64,000 nt of DNA from Nilaparvata lugens (lineage: Eukaryota > Arthropoda > Insecta > Hemiptera > Delphacidae), in assembly GCF_014356525.2 (NCBI RefSeq), contig NC_052507.1, positions 1,116,001-1,180,000 of the forward strand. The letters run 5' to 3'. A model generated the notes under the pieces. The model did not search any database. It saw only the letters and a program-made list of their open reading frames with translations, and was not told the origin of the DNA. Shown piece after piece: positions 20,191 to 30,529 of this stretch (position 1 is its first letter; every line of letters begins with the position of its first letter). The translations under genes and the position numbers were made by a program.

Positions 20191-20646
20191 TATGGAAAAA
20201 ATCCACTAAGGAAATGATAAGGTGCTCAGATTCAATGAAACTTATCTCAATCATTAGACAAGCTACATGATAGTTTTCTTAACTCGGTGACTGGATTTTT
20301 GCGTGGTAGATTACAATTTATTTATCCAACTGTATAACTGTATACCTGTTTTGGCCTGTATATTGTATACGAGCCTTGGCCTGTCGTCTTTTTTCTTTAA
20401 GGCTACCCTTGAATATAAATGAAAATATAAGTCAAGTAGCTTTTTTAAAATCACAAGACTTGATAATGGCATCATATAGCCCAAACATGTGGTGACTAAA
20501 TAATTTTAAAAAGGGTAGTTAGATTTCCATTTTTTTAGAGCCTTGGTCTATATAACTATATAGTGGTATTGGTTAAGTGGTGGAGTGGACATTATTGTCC
20601 AAACTTCGCCACGTCAACAAATAAAGAAGTATAATTACCCTTACAG
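20191..20646. other. No gene; possible old retroelement 3' end
   Basis: TTTGGCCTGTATATTGTATA and GGCCTGTCGTCTTTTTTCTT resemble retroelement 3' ends, but I cannot tie them to another copy here. Confidence 0.35.
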
Positions 20647-20963
20647 CAAACTGGCAATCTCTGGATAGCAGCGCTCATTTTATACGAAGCCACAGCGGCC
20701 AACCAGTTACAGATGGAATTAAATAGAGAATGCATTTATTCAAATGCTAATTAATATATAATTATTATTCAACGAAAATCCCAAATAAATGCTTCAAATC
20801 ACCTCGAAGACATTTGCAGCATTTATTTGGGATTTTCGTGAATAATAATTATATATTAATTAGCATTTGGATAAATGCATTCTCTATTTAATTACATCTG
20901 TTACTGGTTGGCCGCTGTGGCTTCGTATAAAATGAGTGCTGCTATCCAGAGATTGTCAGTTTG
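20647..20963. repeat. Palindrome P4 of SINE 3' sequence
   Basis: AAACTGGCAATCTCTGG at the left mirrors CCAGAGATTGTCAGTTT at the right. The arms are about 147 bp with a 24-base spacer (20794-20817). They contain the SINE 3' region (GCATTTATTTGGGATTTTCG) plus shared flank GTTGGCCGCTGTGGCTTCGT. Confidence 0.88.
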
Positions 20964-21235
20964 GTGTTAAGGTAAGCATTCCTGACTGGCAATTGGGAGG
21001 TACAGGGTTCGATTCCCGGACTGGCAACTAATTTTTGGATAGTAGTTCTCATCGAATTTCCATCTAGCTGTTAACCATGTTGTCAATGTCTGCAGTTGCA
21101 GAGGTCTTCGGGGTGATTTGCAGCATTTATTTGGAATTTTCGTTAATTAATAATTATATATAAATTAGTATTTGAATAAATGCATTCTCTATTCAATTCC
21201 ATCTGGAAATAAAGAAGTCATTCTATTCTATTTTA
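20960..21235 (+). mobile_element. tRNA-derived SINE
   Basis: The head GTGTTAAGGTAAGCATTCCT...GGTTCGATTCCC has a good polymerase III B box at about 21007-21018 and an A-box-like start. The body includes CATCTAGCTGTTAACCATGT and GTGATTTGCAGCATTTATTT. It ends AAATAAAGAAGTCATTCTATTCTATT. Body fragments recur at 37.07-37.15 and 40.04-40.12 kb. Confidence 0.68.
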
Positions 21236-21539
21236 TATGAGCTGTTTTGTATTTCTTTCACCAAAAAATGAGAAAAATCCACAATGTCTCTATAGACAAT
21301 GTTTGAGACAAAAAAAAGGCAATTCATCTATCATGTGAAAGTTCAACTGGCATGAGTAAGTAATATTGGAAAGAAGAGAAATAAATTAGATCAAGCTGGA
21401 CTGGGAAATTGAGTAGATCAAAATAACAGAGCTGCCAATAATTTTCTTATCTTCCGAATTGAGAGAGGACTTCCTTGAAGCGTGAAAATTGCTCAAAGTG
21501 GTACAAGGATTGGGTGAGCGCGATGAATGAAGAAAAATG

Positions 21540-21597
21540 AGAAAAATTAATCGAGGATAGGGTTGTGTGGCAGAGAGAGAGAGATAGCAAGAGGGAC

Positions 21598-21639
<42 letters not shown>

Positions 21640-21660
21640 CAAGAGAGAAACCGAAATGAA
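21540..21660. repeat. GAGA microsatellite
   Basis: Imperfect (GA)n interrupted by GCAAGAGG and AAAG. Confidence 0.9.
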
Positions 21661-21759
21661 ATTGGAAAATGAGAAATTCAGATAAGTAATTCGATTTCGG
21701 CTTCGAATCTGATCCTAGGTGTAATTGAAGGCTGAATACTGAGAAGGAGGGTTTAGGAG

Positions 21760-22960
21760 AGAGAGGGTAAGATACAGGATGATGATTATATTGTGAAAGA
21801 GTGAGAGGGGAGATTATGACTGTGTTGTGAAGGAGTGAGAGAGATAGAATGAGGAAGTGTATGGAGTGGGAAAGGGTGGAAACTGCTCTGGAAAGTTTGG
21901 GAGAGATAGGATGAAAGGTGACGTCAATTCTATATATTGTTAAAGAGTGAGAGCGAATGAGAGGTAACGTCACTCACCCTATATTTTCGAAGAGTGACAG
22001 GGAAGATCATAACTATATTGTGGAGGAGTGAGAGAGATAGACTGAGTATGAAGCGGGAAAGGGTGAAAACTGCTCTAGAAAGTCTGATAGAAAAAGGATG
22101 AGAGGTGACGTCACTTTTCTATTATTATGAAAGAGTGAGAGGGAAGATCATGACTGTATTGTGGAGAAGTGAGAGAGATAGAATGATGATGAAGCGGAAA
22201 AGAGTGAAAACTGCTCTAGAAAGTCCGATAGAAAGAGTATGAGAGGTGACGTCACTTTTATATATTGTGAAAAAGTGAGAGGGAAGATCATGACTGTATT
22301 GTGGAGGAGTGAGAGAAATAGACTGAGGATAAAGCGGGAAAGAGTGAGCTCTAGAAACTCTGATAGAAAGAGTATGAGAGGTGACGTCACTTTTATACAT
22401 TGTGAGAGAGTGAGAAGGAAGATGATGACTATATTGTGAAGGAGTGAGGGAGATAGAGTGAGGAAGAGTTTGGAGTGGGAAAGGGTGAAAACTGCTCTGG
22501 AAAGTTTGGGAGAGAAAGGATGAGAGGTGACGTCAATTTTATATATTGTGGAAGAGTGAGAGGGAACATGATGACTATATTGTAGAGGAGTGAGAGAGAT
22601 AGAATGAAGAAGAGTATGAATTGGGAAAGGGTGAAAACTGCTCTAGAAAGTCTGATAGAAAGAGGATGATAGGTGACGTCACATTTATATATTGTGATAG
22701 AGTGAGAGGGAAGATCATGACTGTATTTTGAAGGTGTGAGAGGGAAGATGATGACTAAATTGTAGAGGAGTGAGAGAGATAGACTGAGGATGAAGCGGGA
22801 AAATGGTGGAAACTGCTCTGGAAAGTTTGAGAGAGATAGGATGAGAGGTGACGTCACTTTTCTATATTATGAAAGAGTGAGAGGGAAGATCATGACTATA
22901 TTGTGGAGAAGTGAGAGAGGATTATAGAGTGGAAAGGGTGAAAACTGCTACAATATGATA
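21760..22960. repeat. ~140-bp minisatellite with one TGACGTCA per monomer
   Basis: Units share GATGAGAGGTGACGTCACTT, TATATATTGTGAAAGAGTGA, GGGAAGATCATGACTGTATT and GGGTGAAAACTGCTCT. The octamer TGACGTCA is at 21919, 22106, 22247, 22382, 22528, 22674 and 22849 (a TAACGTCA variant at 21965), mostly 135-146 bp apart. A detached unit lies at 23460-23580. Open frames on both strands follow the periodicity and are not taken as genes. Confidence 0.92.
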
Positions 22961-23334
22961 TATTTTGTTAACTATTTATCAATTATCAAGAATCGAATGA
23001 GTTCAAAGTTCAGTGTTTACGAGTTTGTGTTTCTTGAATAGTTCCAAATTTCTTAAATAACTCAATATTATTCGTTAAAAGTGGTATTGAGTGGAATATT
23101 ACTAATTAATTTATCAATTTAAGCTATCTTAATTCAAAATTTATAATTTTAATGTTTATTTTGGACCAAAATTTTATAAAAATTGTACACATGAAATTCT
23201 AACCTTATCTTGGACTTTGTCATCTATAAATTTGGAAGAAAAATAGCACAAGGACTACCTTATTATTTTATCTTTCAATGTTATTACATTAGTGTTATTT
23301 GCATTGAGAAACATTGATAAATAAATTCTACATT
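22961..23334. other. AT-rich insertion within the minisatellite
   Basis: Separates the main array from its detached unit. No gene or matched repeat. Confidence 0.45.
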
Positions 23335-23463
23335 ATTAAAAGACGATCTGGCAGCAGAGAGAGAGCAAAGCGAGAGAGAGATAGAGCTTTGTTGAATGAT
23401 AGACAAGGATAACAATACAATTGCTGATCAAACACTGCCAATGTAACGTGGACCTCACTATAT
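23335..23463 (-). mobile_element. MITE-1 half copy (left arm)
   Basis: GACGATCTGGCAGCAGAGAG to AATGTAACGTGGACCTCACT is the reversed left arm. It joins the detached minisatellite unit at 23460. Confidence 0.75.
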
Positions 23464-23580
23464 ATTGTGAATGAGTGAGAGAGATAGAAAGAGGAAGAAT
23501 ATAAAGTAGGAAATGGTGAAAACTGCTCCAGAAATTTCGATAGAAAAGGATGAGAGGTGACGTCACTTTTCATTCATGTG
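23464..23580. repeat. Detached minisatellite monomer
   Basis: Same motifs as the array at 21760-22960, with TGACGTCA at 23558-23565. Confidence 0.85.
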
Positions 23581-23888
23581 CCAATCAAAGGAACGGGAGA
23601 GAACTGGGAGTGATTCAAACTGAGATGCTGTACTTCACATGTTGTAGTATTCAACCTATACCTAAGTTTTGGCCTGTGTTCGGTATATACCAAGGGGTAT
23701 ATACCAAGGATCCTGGGGTTGTCTTGTATTATTCTCGACAAAAGAAGAGGAAAACCCACATCTTCAATTCAAGTAGTAGAACGAGTGAGAAGAAAATGGA
23801 AGAAAGAAAGCATGGAATTGATATTGATTCACCCCACAGATGACAGGCACTGTGAGCCTAGGAGAGCCCAATGTACCTAGAATACCTA

Positions 23889-24115
23889 GGCCCGGTTGCA
23901 CAACAGCCGGTTAAGTTTTAACCGTGATTAATTTCACGAGAATCAATCAGAGAAGGCGTTCTTTTTTGGTTGGACAACAGCCGGTTAAATTTTAACCGTG
24001 ATTAATTCTACGAGAACCTATCAGAGAAGCCGTCTTTTCAAGAACGCCTTCTCTGAATGGTTCTCGTGGAATTAATCACGGTTAAAATTTAACCGGCTGT
24101 TGTGCAACCGGCAAC
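23889..24115. mobile_element. MITE-2 foldback with internal partial duplication
   Basis: GGCCCGGTTGCACAACAGCC at the left and GGCTGTTGTGCAACCGG at the right. A second left arm (GGACAACAGCCGGTTAAATT) follows the first at about 23972. The flanks CTAGAATACCTAG and CTAGTATTCTAG are themselves inverted. Confidence 0.85.
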
Positions 24116-24244
24116 TAGTATTCTAGGTACCTTGGGAGAATCTGTGTAGTTTTAAAGTTGGTGTAAGATATTATATTAAATACCTTCACTGCGCTTTGAA
24201 ACATTGTCGACTGTAGTGTCGACAAAAATAGTTCAAAAACGAAT

Positions 24245-24345
24245 TATCAACTGGCAGTTCATCAACTTGTTTATCAACAGTTTATCAATTCATCAACTAG
24301 TTCATCAACAGTTTATCAATTTATCAACTAGTTCATCATGGATAG
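24245..24345. repeat. TCATCAAC minisatellite
   Basis: About four units of CAGTTTATCAATTTATCAAC with TAGTTCATCAA. Confidence 0.85.
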
Positions 24346-24357
24346 ATCATGAAATAG

Positions 24358-24905
24358 ATGAGAATTGAAATAGAGTACATAATTCAGTTTCCAGAAACAT
24401 TACATGATGATTACATGAACCATTGCATGATGAACTTATTCCATTGCTTCTATTTTATAATTCCTATTATAATTAGCGAGCTATTCCTGTATTTATATAT
24501 CTGGTTATTTTCATATCTGGTCATTTTTTTAATATGGTTATTTTTATATCTGGCTATTTTCATATACGGTTATTCATGTTTAACGGATCTTGGAAACGGC
24601 TCTAACGATTTTCACGAAATTTCGAACATAGTAGGTTCATGATATAAGGATTCGATTGCACTAGGTCTCATCCTTGGGAAAACTCGCTGAACGACATTGA
24701 AAGGATAATTCATCCTTGGTTGAAACAGCTGTGAATAGTAAAAAAGTGAGTGAGCGAGTAGGTATGTTAAAAATCAAAATATCGCATCCCCGAAATCATA
24801 AGATGACGTATAGCCAGCTGTGAAATATAAATACGATCATTTTAAAGAATTGTGTTCTGTTTATCAATGAATAAAAATAACGAGCGAAGCTCGGTGCCCC
24901 GATAT
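24358..24905. repeat. Unclassified interspersed repeat ending CGAGCGAAGCTCGG
   Basis: Ends AACGAGCGAAGCTCGGTGCC at about 24880-24900. Its part near 24790-24830 (ATCGCATCCCCGAAATCATA) is diverged-similar, inverted, to 53.30-53.36 kb (AATTTCGGGGATGAGATATT). A short tandem TATATCTGGTTATTTTCA run lies at 24495-24575. Confidence 0.5.
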
Positions 24906-25690
24906 TGAATTTATTATCTAATCAATTTGTGAAAAATTGAGTAGGTTAGGTCCGATGAAATTTGCTCATTAGTCTCATGACTAGAAAGTAATAATATATT
25001 AATTAAAAAAAACTGTGACTCAGTTATCAACATTCTAATTCTACTCTTATTGTTTCCAATCATTTTCTAAAAGTCTCAGACAAAAATCCATCGATATTCC
25101 GTTCATAAATTCATTCAGCATTACAATTTTTTGCGATGTAATCAGCTCCTGGTGATGCCATTATGCTAATTTGTTCCAACAGAAGCTGTGTCAAAGCTAA
25201 TTTCATTTGAGGAGACTTCAATTTCAAATCAGCGACTAATCAAATTATGAATTATTCAATTTTCTCTTGTCTCTTACTAACTTTCACGCCCTCTCCTTCT
25301 ATAATTTTTCCCGCCTTTTGTCAATCTCATTATCAGGATACCCTACAGAGCAAGTTCTGCTATTGCAAAATGTTACAAGACTCGAACAATAGTCTCCCTT
25401 CTCTGAGGTTCGGAAGGCATCTAATTTCCATCAGTTTTCGTCGATTAGTTCCTCCCTCATTGGGCATTATTATTGTTATTATCATCATAATCTTCATGAA
25501 TTCATCTAGTTACTTATGTTTGCTTTCTTGCAAAGGTACATTTCATGTTTGCATCACATAATCATAAAATTTATTCTGACATCCACGGTTTAGGCATGAC
25601 CTGTCAGTTCCGGTCCTTGGATTGCCCTGTTCTAGCAGTTCTTTTCCAATATTTTTGAATCTCAATTCTGTGTCAATCTCTTCCTAAACT
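24906..25690. other. No recognised feature
   Basis: Possibly unique sequence. The open frame at 25247-25561 has no domain I can recognise. Confidence 0.4.
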
Positions 25691-25699
25691 GCCCAACAT

Positions 25700-25800
25700 G
25701 TTTGTTTGTTTGTTTGTTTTTGAAAGCTTCCCAGAGCAACCCAGAAAACTTCCAGAGCTACCCAGCAACCCAGAGAAAGCTTTCCAGAGAGGGGGTATCA
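25700..25800. repeat. TTTG tetranucleotide and CCCAGAG minisatellite
   Basis: TTTGTTTGTTTGTTTG at about 25702-25719, then CCCAGAGCAACCCAGAAAAC and CCAGAGCTACCCAGCAACCC. Confidence 0.8.
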
Positions 25801-25849
25801 GAGTATAGGAATTGTCAAAATTTCTCTGAAACATCTCTCCGTCCTATTG

Positions 25850-26110
25850 GTTTATTTTTAATTATTCATTAATTTATACCATAAGTAAATCACCAGAATG
25901 ATAGGGAGAGAATAAGTAAGGTAACCTTGTGCTATTCCTCTCCCAAATTTAGAGAACACATAGTCCGAAATAGGTTAAGTATTTTAGTTTTTCAATTCAC
26001 AAGACTTCCAGTCCTCAAGTATTTTCACAAAGTAGACTTTCAAATTTACATGCTACAAAACTAAACATAGGAGAAATATTTCACATTATTATAACTGAAA
26101 TAGGAAATAT
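25850..26110 (-). repeat. Rep-9 copy, minus orientation
   Basis: AATGATAGGGAGAGAATAAG, GTAACCTTGTGCTATTCCTC and CATAGTCCGAAATAGGTTAA are in the reverse order of the plus copies. Confidence 0.7.
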
Positions 26111-26654
26111 TCACAAATTAAAAATATAATTTTGAAGAATTACCGCAAACTAACTCTAGAAGCACAGCTTGTAGTTAAATAGTTAAATAATATATTTATT
26201 CATCATTTACAATCAACTTAAGGACAAAGAAACAGACTACAGTCCAAAACTTCTTTTCATCACAATTTCATAAAATAAATTGTCCAAATAAAGGTTATGT
26301 GCGACTAATCTATCCAATTCTTCACCAACTTCCATATTGAAACAAAACACAAACACTTGAAACAATTAATTCTAAATTTAGAAAGATCAATGTTAGGATA
26401 ATTAATTTTATCCACCCACAAGCCCCTTGAATTTTTCATAAATCTCAGATAATTTATCTTCTATAAAATGGATGTTGTATATTATCAATCTTAACGAACA
26501 CCGGAAATAACTCAACGATATTAAAATAACCTTTTCAATAGCCATGCTTCCAATCAGCATAAAGCGAAATCCTCTCACTTGATCATGACTTATTCAGGCA
26601 TTGATAATTTGATTATCACCTCCACTAATCCGAAGTCAGTGGCGGTTGGTTTTA

Positions 26655-26690
26655 GGGGGTAGGTAGGGGGGTTAGGGGCAAAGGGAGGGG
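26655..26690 (+). other. G-quadruplex-type tract, copy 1
   Basis: Runs GGGGG, GGGGGG, GGGG, GGG and GGGG are separated by 1-6 bases, which fits the G3+N1-7 pattern. Confidence 0.7.
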
Positions 26691-26984
26691 TCGAAAAGAG
26701 GGGATTCCACCCCCTCAGCAAACGGAACCACTTCAAACAATCGCGAGAAGAAGCATCATGAATTATCAATGAAATAGGCTTCAGCGAAACACCTGGGAGG
26801 GGAAAATCGCATTAAATATTCAGACGACAAGTGAAAAACTGGAGGTGGTGTAAGAACAGCCATCGATTCTTGTCTCGACTAAAATTCTGGTTTCTGGATA
26901 AGCTGGCCGGAAGAAGGAGTGGGGAGAATAATATTTTACAGTTCGTTGTGTCTTCATTATGTACCTATCCATTGATTTTTACTT

Positions 26985-27770
26985 TTTTGCCTTTTACCAT
27001 ACGTAAGGAAAGTATTGCTTTCCGAAAAAAATTAAGGTACCCCAATTTCTAGATTTGTATACGTTTCAATGTTCCCTGAGTCCAAAAAAGTTTTTTTTTT
27101 GGGTATTGGTCTGTATGTGTGTGTGTATGTATGAGTGTATGTGTGTCCGTATACACGATATCTCATCTCCCAGTGACTTGAAACTTAAGGTCCTTACAGT
27201 ATAAGGATCCGACACGAACAATTTTGATGAAATGCAATTAATTCAAGAGGCTAAAATGGCGAAAATGTTGTCAAAAAAAGGGTTCATCGCGATTTTATTA
27301 AAAACGGCTCCAGCAATTTGGTCAAATTTATACCTAATAAAGTCATTGATAAGCTCTATCAACTACCACAAGTCCCATATCTGTAACACTTTCAGGAGCT
27401 CCGCCTCATCTATGCAAATTTTGATTTCAGATTTCCAATTATCAGGCTTGAGATACAATTTAAACAAAAAATTTCAAGTGGAAAAGATTGAGCATAAAAA
27501 TCTCTACAATTAATGTTCAGTAACATTTTCACCTTTAATTGAAAATGAGCTCGAAGTTTTAAATTGGTTAAGATTATTAAATTGGAAACTATTGGCAACT
27601 GTTCACTATGAAGAGATAGCAGGTTCGTGTGTCTGCAGCGTTATTGTCCTGTCACCAGCTGGCTTAGATCTTTGAATAGTAGACTTGAGATGCGCTGGAA
27701 CACTAGCGTCAGTTGATCAATTTTCATAACGGCAAGGAAAGTTGTGTGAGTGCGCCACGCCAGATTTTTT
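26985..27770 (+). mobile_element. Rep-6 copy in duplication unit 1
   Basis: Starts CCTTTTACCATACGTAAGGA, passes a TGTGTGTG patch near 27115-27145, CGGCTCCAGCAATTTGGTCA and TTCAGGAGCTCCGCC, and ends TGTGAGTGCGCCACGCCAGA. The ends share GCAAGGAAAGT-like motifs. It is non-coding here. Confidence 0.8.
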
Positions 27771-27847
27771 GATACTGGTTTGAAGAGTAAACAGTCTTTA
27801 TTGTTCTGTAATATTAGTATTTAGGCAACATAAAGTTTTGTGATAAG

Positions 27848-28028
27848 CTGTTTTTTGATCACCTTTCTTAGTTCCATGTTAGCGGCTGGAAAGGGTACTC
27901 TTTCCGGCCTAGGCCGGAAAGAAACCTGTTCTGACGTCAGACGAGAGTCGTCTGCAAACAATGTCTTTCAGATCTACGTAGGGACTGGAAAACTGCTGCT
28001 TTCTGTGCAGTGTGGCGAAAACAATTGA
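27848..28028 (-). repeat. Exon-like cassette, copy 2
   Basis: Homologous to 16433-16620. The 89-base block (27951 down to 27863) keeps the acceptor-like TTGTTTGCAG, the donor-like AAGAAAG|GTGATC and the same open frame. It contains a perfect palindrome CTTTCCGGCCTAGGCCGGAA followed by AG. It sits exactly at the junction of the two large tandem units and has no copy after unit 2. Confidence 0.5.
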
Positions 28029-28319
28029 TTTTGGATTTAGAAAAATCAATGTTAGGATAGTTTATTAATTTCATCCACCCACAAGCCCTTGAATTTCTCA
28101 TAAATCTCAGATAATTTAACTTTCATAAAATGAATGTTGTATATTATCAATCTTAACGAACACCGAAAATAACTCAACGACATTAGAATAACCTTTTCAA
28201 GAGCCGTGCTCTTCCTATCAGCATAAAGCGAAATCCTCTCAATTGATCATGATTTATTCAGGCATTGATAATTTGATTATCACCTCCACTAATCCGAAGT
28301 CAGTGGCGGTTGGTTTTAG

Positions 28320-28352
28320 TGGGTAGGTGGGGTGTTGAGGGGAAAGGGGGGG
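28320..28352 (+). other. G-quadruplex-type tract, copy 2
   Basis: GGG, GGGG, GGGG and GGGGGGG runs persist although the surrounding bases differ from copy 1. Confidence 0.6.
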
Positions 28353-28661
28353 TGAAAAAGAGGGAGAGAGAGAGAGAATTTCACCCCCTCGGCAAACGGA
28401 ACCACTTCAAACAATCGCGAGAAGAAGCATCATGAATTATCAATGAAATAGGCTTCAGCGAAACACCTGGGAGGGGAAAATCGCATTAAATATTCAGACG
28501 ACAAGTGAAAAACCGGAGGTGGTGTAAGAACAGCCATCGATTCTTGTCTCGACTAAAATTCTGGTTTCTGGATAAGCTGGCCGGAAGAAGGAGTGGGGAG
28601 AATAATATTTTACAGTTCGTTGTGTCTTCATTATGTACCTATCCATTGATTTTTACTTTCT

Positions 28662-29446
28662 TTGCCTTTTACCATACGTAAGGAAAGTATTGCTTTCCGA
28701 AAAAAATTAAGGTATCCCAATTTCTAGATGTGTATACGTTTCAATGTTCCCTGAGTCCAAAAAAGTTTTTTTTTTTGGGTATTGGTCTGTATGTGTGTGT
28801 GTATGTATGAGTGTATGTGTGTCCGTATACACGATATCTCATCTCCCAGTGACTTGAAACTTAAGGTCCTTACAGTATAAGGATCCGACACGAACAATTT
28901 TGATGAAATGCAATTAATTCAAGAGGCTAAAATGGCGAAAATGTTGTCAAAAAAAGGGTTCATCGCGATTTTATTAAAAACGGCTCCAGCAATTGGTCAA
29001 ATTTATACCTAATAAAGTCATTGATAAGCTCTATCAACTACCACAAGTCCCATATCTGTAACACTTTCAGGAGCTCCGCCTCATCTATGCAAATTTTGAT
29101 TTCAGATTTCCAATTATCAGGCTTGAGATACAATTTAAACAAAAAATTTCAAGTGGAAAAGATTGAGCATAAAAATCTCTACAATTAATGTTCAGTAACA
29201 TTTTCACCTTTAATTGAAAATGAGCTCGAAGTTTTAAATTGGTTAAGATTATTAAATTGGAAACTATTGGCAACTGTTCACTATGAAGAGATAGCAGGTT
29301 CGTGTGTCTGCAGCGTTATTGTCCTGTCACCAGCTGGCTTAGATCTTTGAATAGTAGACTTGAGATGCGCTGGAACACTAGCGTCAGTTGATCAATTTTT
29401 CATAACGGCAAGGAAAGTTGTGTGAGTGCGCCACGCCAGATTTTTT
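28662..29446 (+). mobile_element. Rep-6 copy in duplication unit 2
   Basis: Same start, TG patch and end as 26985-27770. It was co-duplicated, not independently inserted. Confidence 0.8.
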
Positions 29447-29595
29447 GATACTGGTTTGAAGAGTAAACAGTCTTTATTGTTCTGTAATATTAGTATTTAG
29501 GCAACATAAAGTTTTGTGATAATATTCATATGTATTCATACATGTTTTAATGAATGAAGATCATTTCAATCTAATTAAATTCAATTATCATTTCT

Positions 29596-29692
29596 TCCTC
29601 TGAATATATCTCAACTTCTTTAAGGTGGCTTCCTCCTGAACGAATACACTCTTGAAATCCATTTTGACGATTCCTCATTGATCGCTTCAACA
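29596..29692 (-). pseudogene. Tc1/mariner-like transposase C-terminal scrap, minus strand
   Basis: On the minus strand the frame reads MLKRSMRNRQNGFQECIRSG then GSHLKEVE. This fits the C-terminal tail of Tc1/mariner-like transposases of the type at 17958-18545. It is inverted relative to a similar scrap 130 bp away. Confidence 0.6.
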
Positions 29693-29714
29693 TCTGCGTT
29701 TCCTGTTCCCATGA

Positions 29715-29930
29715 TCTGTCCACCTGCGATTTTCTGTTTGTGGAGCTATCTCAAATCAAACGTTTCTACAACATGACCAATAACTGTGGTTGAATCATAA
29801 CAGACAATTCAAAATGAAATTAACAATATCCCAGCTGAAATGTTGCTGCAATCGTTCAGGAATCTCAACACAGATTTCAAGTGTGTATTCGTGCAGGAGG
29901 AAGCCATCTTGAAGAAGTAATTGTCAAAAA
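29715..29930 (+). pseudogene. Tc1/mariner-like transposase C-terminal scrap, plus strand
   Basis: Shifted frames read PDLSTCDF and LWSYLKSNV (the region around the third catalytic Asp), then EINNIPAEMLLQSFRNLNTD, then RAGGSHLEEVIVKK and a stop at about 29919. At least two frameshifts are needed, so it is dead. This and the minus-strand scrap form an imperfect inverted repeat (GGCTTCCTCCTG mirrored by CAGGAGGAAGCC). Confidence 0.6.
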
Positions 29931-30109
29931 GTGATAAATGTTATCAATAATTCTCAAATGGCTAGTCTTGAACTTTAGATTGATTTGAATAAAATCATGT
30001 TTGCCCTTCCCTCTGATGTTTTATGGCGTTTTTAAAAGTTCCAGTTATTCTGTGTCACCTGTATAAAGTAAAAAAACTAAACTAAACTAATATTTATTCT
30101 TAATCCAGC

Positions 30110-30425
30110 CACAAATCAATTCTACTTCCAAAAACTCACGCAAAATCTCAATATCGCCGTCTATTTCTGAAAGATATTGATGTTTCGCCAACAACTTCCA
30201 TGTTGTTATACAAATTTCGAGAGGAAAGTTGGTGCTCTGAAATTTGTATATTGGCTGATAAACTTGATGCTTTGTTGGCTTCACCTGTTTCTGACAGCGT
30301 TGGCTTCGAAGTTTCAAGTTTGCTTGAAAGTTCAATTTCGATATTCGATAAGGTGAGGCGAATAAAGAATCCGACCAATTTCAACTTACAAACTTGAAGT
30401 TATAAATAAAGTTCTTTCCTGTATC
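30110..30425 (+). other. Unrecognised ORF with nearby AATAAA
   Basis: Open in one frame from just after a stop near 30106 to TGA at 30395-30397; the only ATG in frame is at 30200. The C-terminal half (ILADKLDALLASPVSDSVGF, SSLLESSISIFDKVRRI) has the look of real coding sequence, and AATAAA follows about 10 bases after the stop. The minus strand also has an open frame (30087-30335), so coding is uncertain. It could be a terminal exon or a retroelement end. Confidence 0.3.
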
Positions 30426-30529
30426 CTGGCATCAACAGCTCTGCTGTGTGGGGAGTTTATTAATATATTCTTTGAGTTTTGTTGAACTTGGGAAATATAT
30501 CCAAACGTTTCTCTGATGTGGTGAGAAAG

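Larger units (their letters stand above)
26387..27844. repeat. Large tandem duplication, unit 1
   Basis: From GATCAATGTTAGGATA at about 26391 to ACATAAAGTTTTGTGATA at 27844, repeated at 28035-29522 with scattered substitutions and small indels. It contains a G-rich tract (26655-26690) and a Rep-6 copy (26985-27770). The part between about 26730 and 27050 (TCGGCAAACGGAACC-like through CTGGATAAGCTGGCCGGAAG) is the best conserved. Confidence 0.95.
28035..29522. repeat. Large tandem duplication, unit 2
   Basis: Second copy of 26387-27844, with a GA-rich patch (28361-28377) replacing part of the G-rich spacer. Order and content are otherwise the same. Confidence 0.95.

Noticed and set aside
20960..21030. 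Functional tRNA gene
   Set aside because: The B box is good, but the sequence continues into a repeat body shared with 37 and 40 kb, so it is a SINE head.
21386..22857. Overlapping minus-strand frames of 80-195 codons
   Set aside because: They follow the GA-rich and minisatellite periodicity and repeat the same peptide blocks.
21760..22960. CRISPR-like array
   Set aside because: Units are 135-175 bp and continuous, without short repeats and unique spacers; the setting is eukaryotic.
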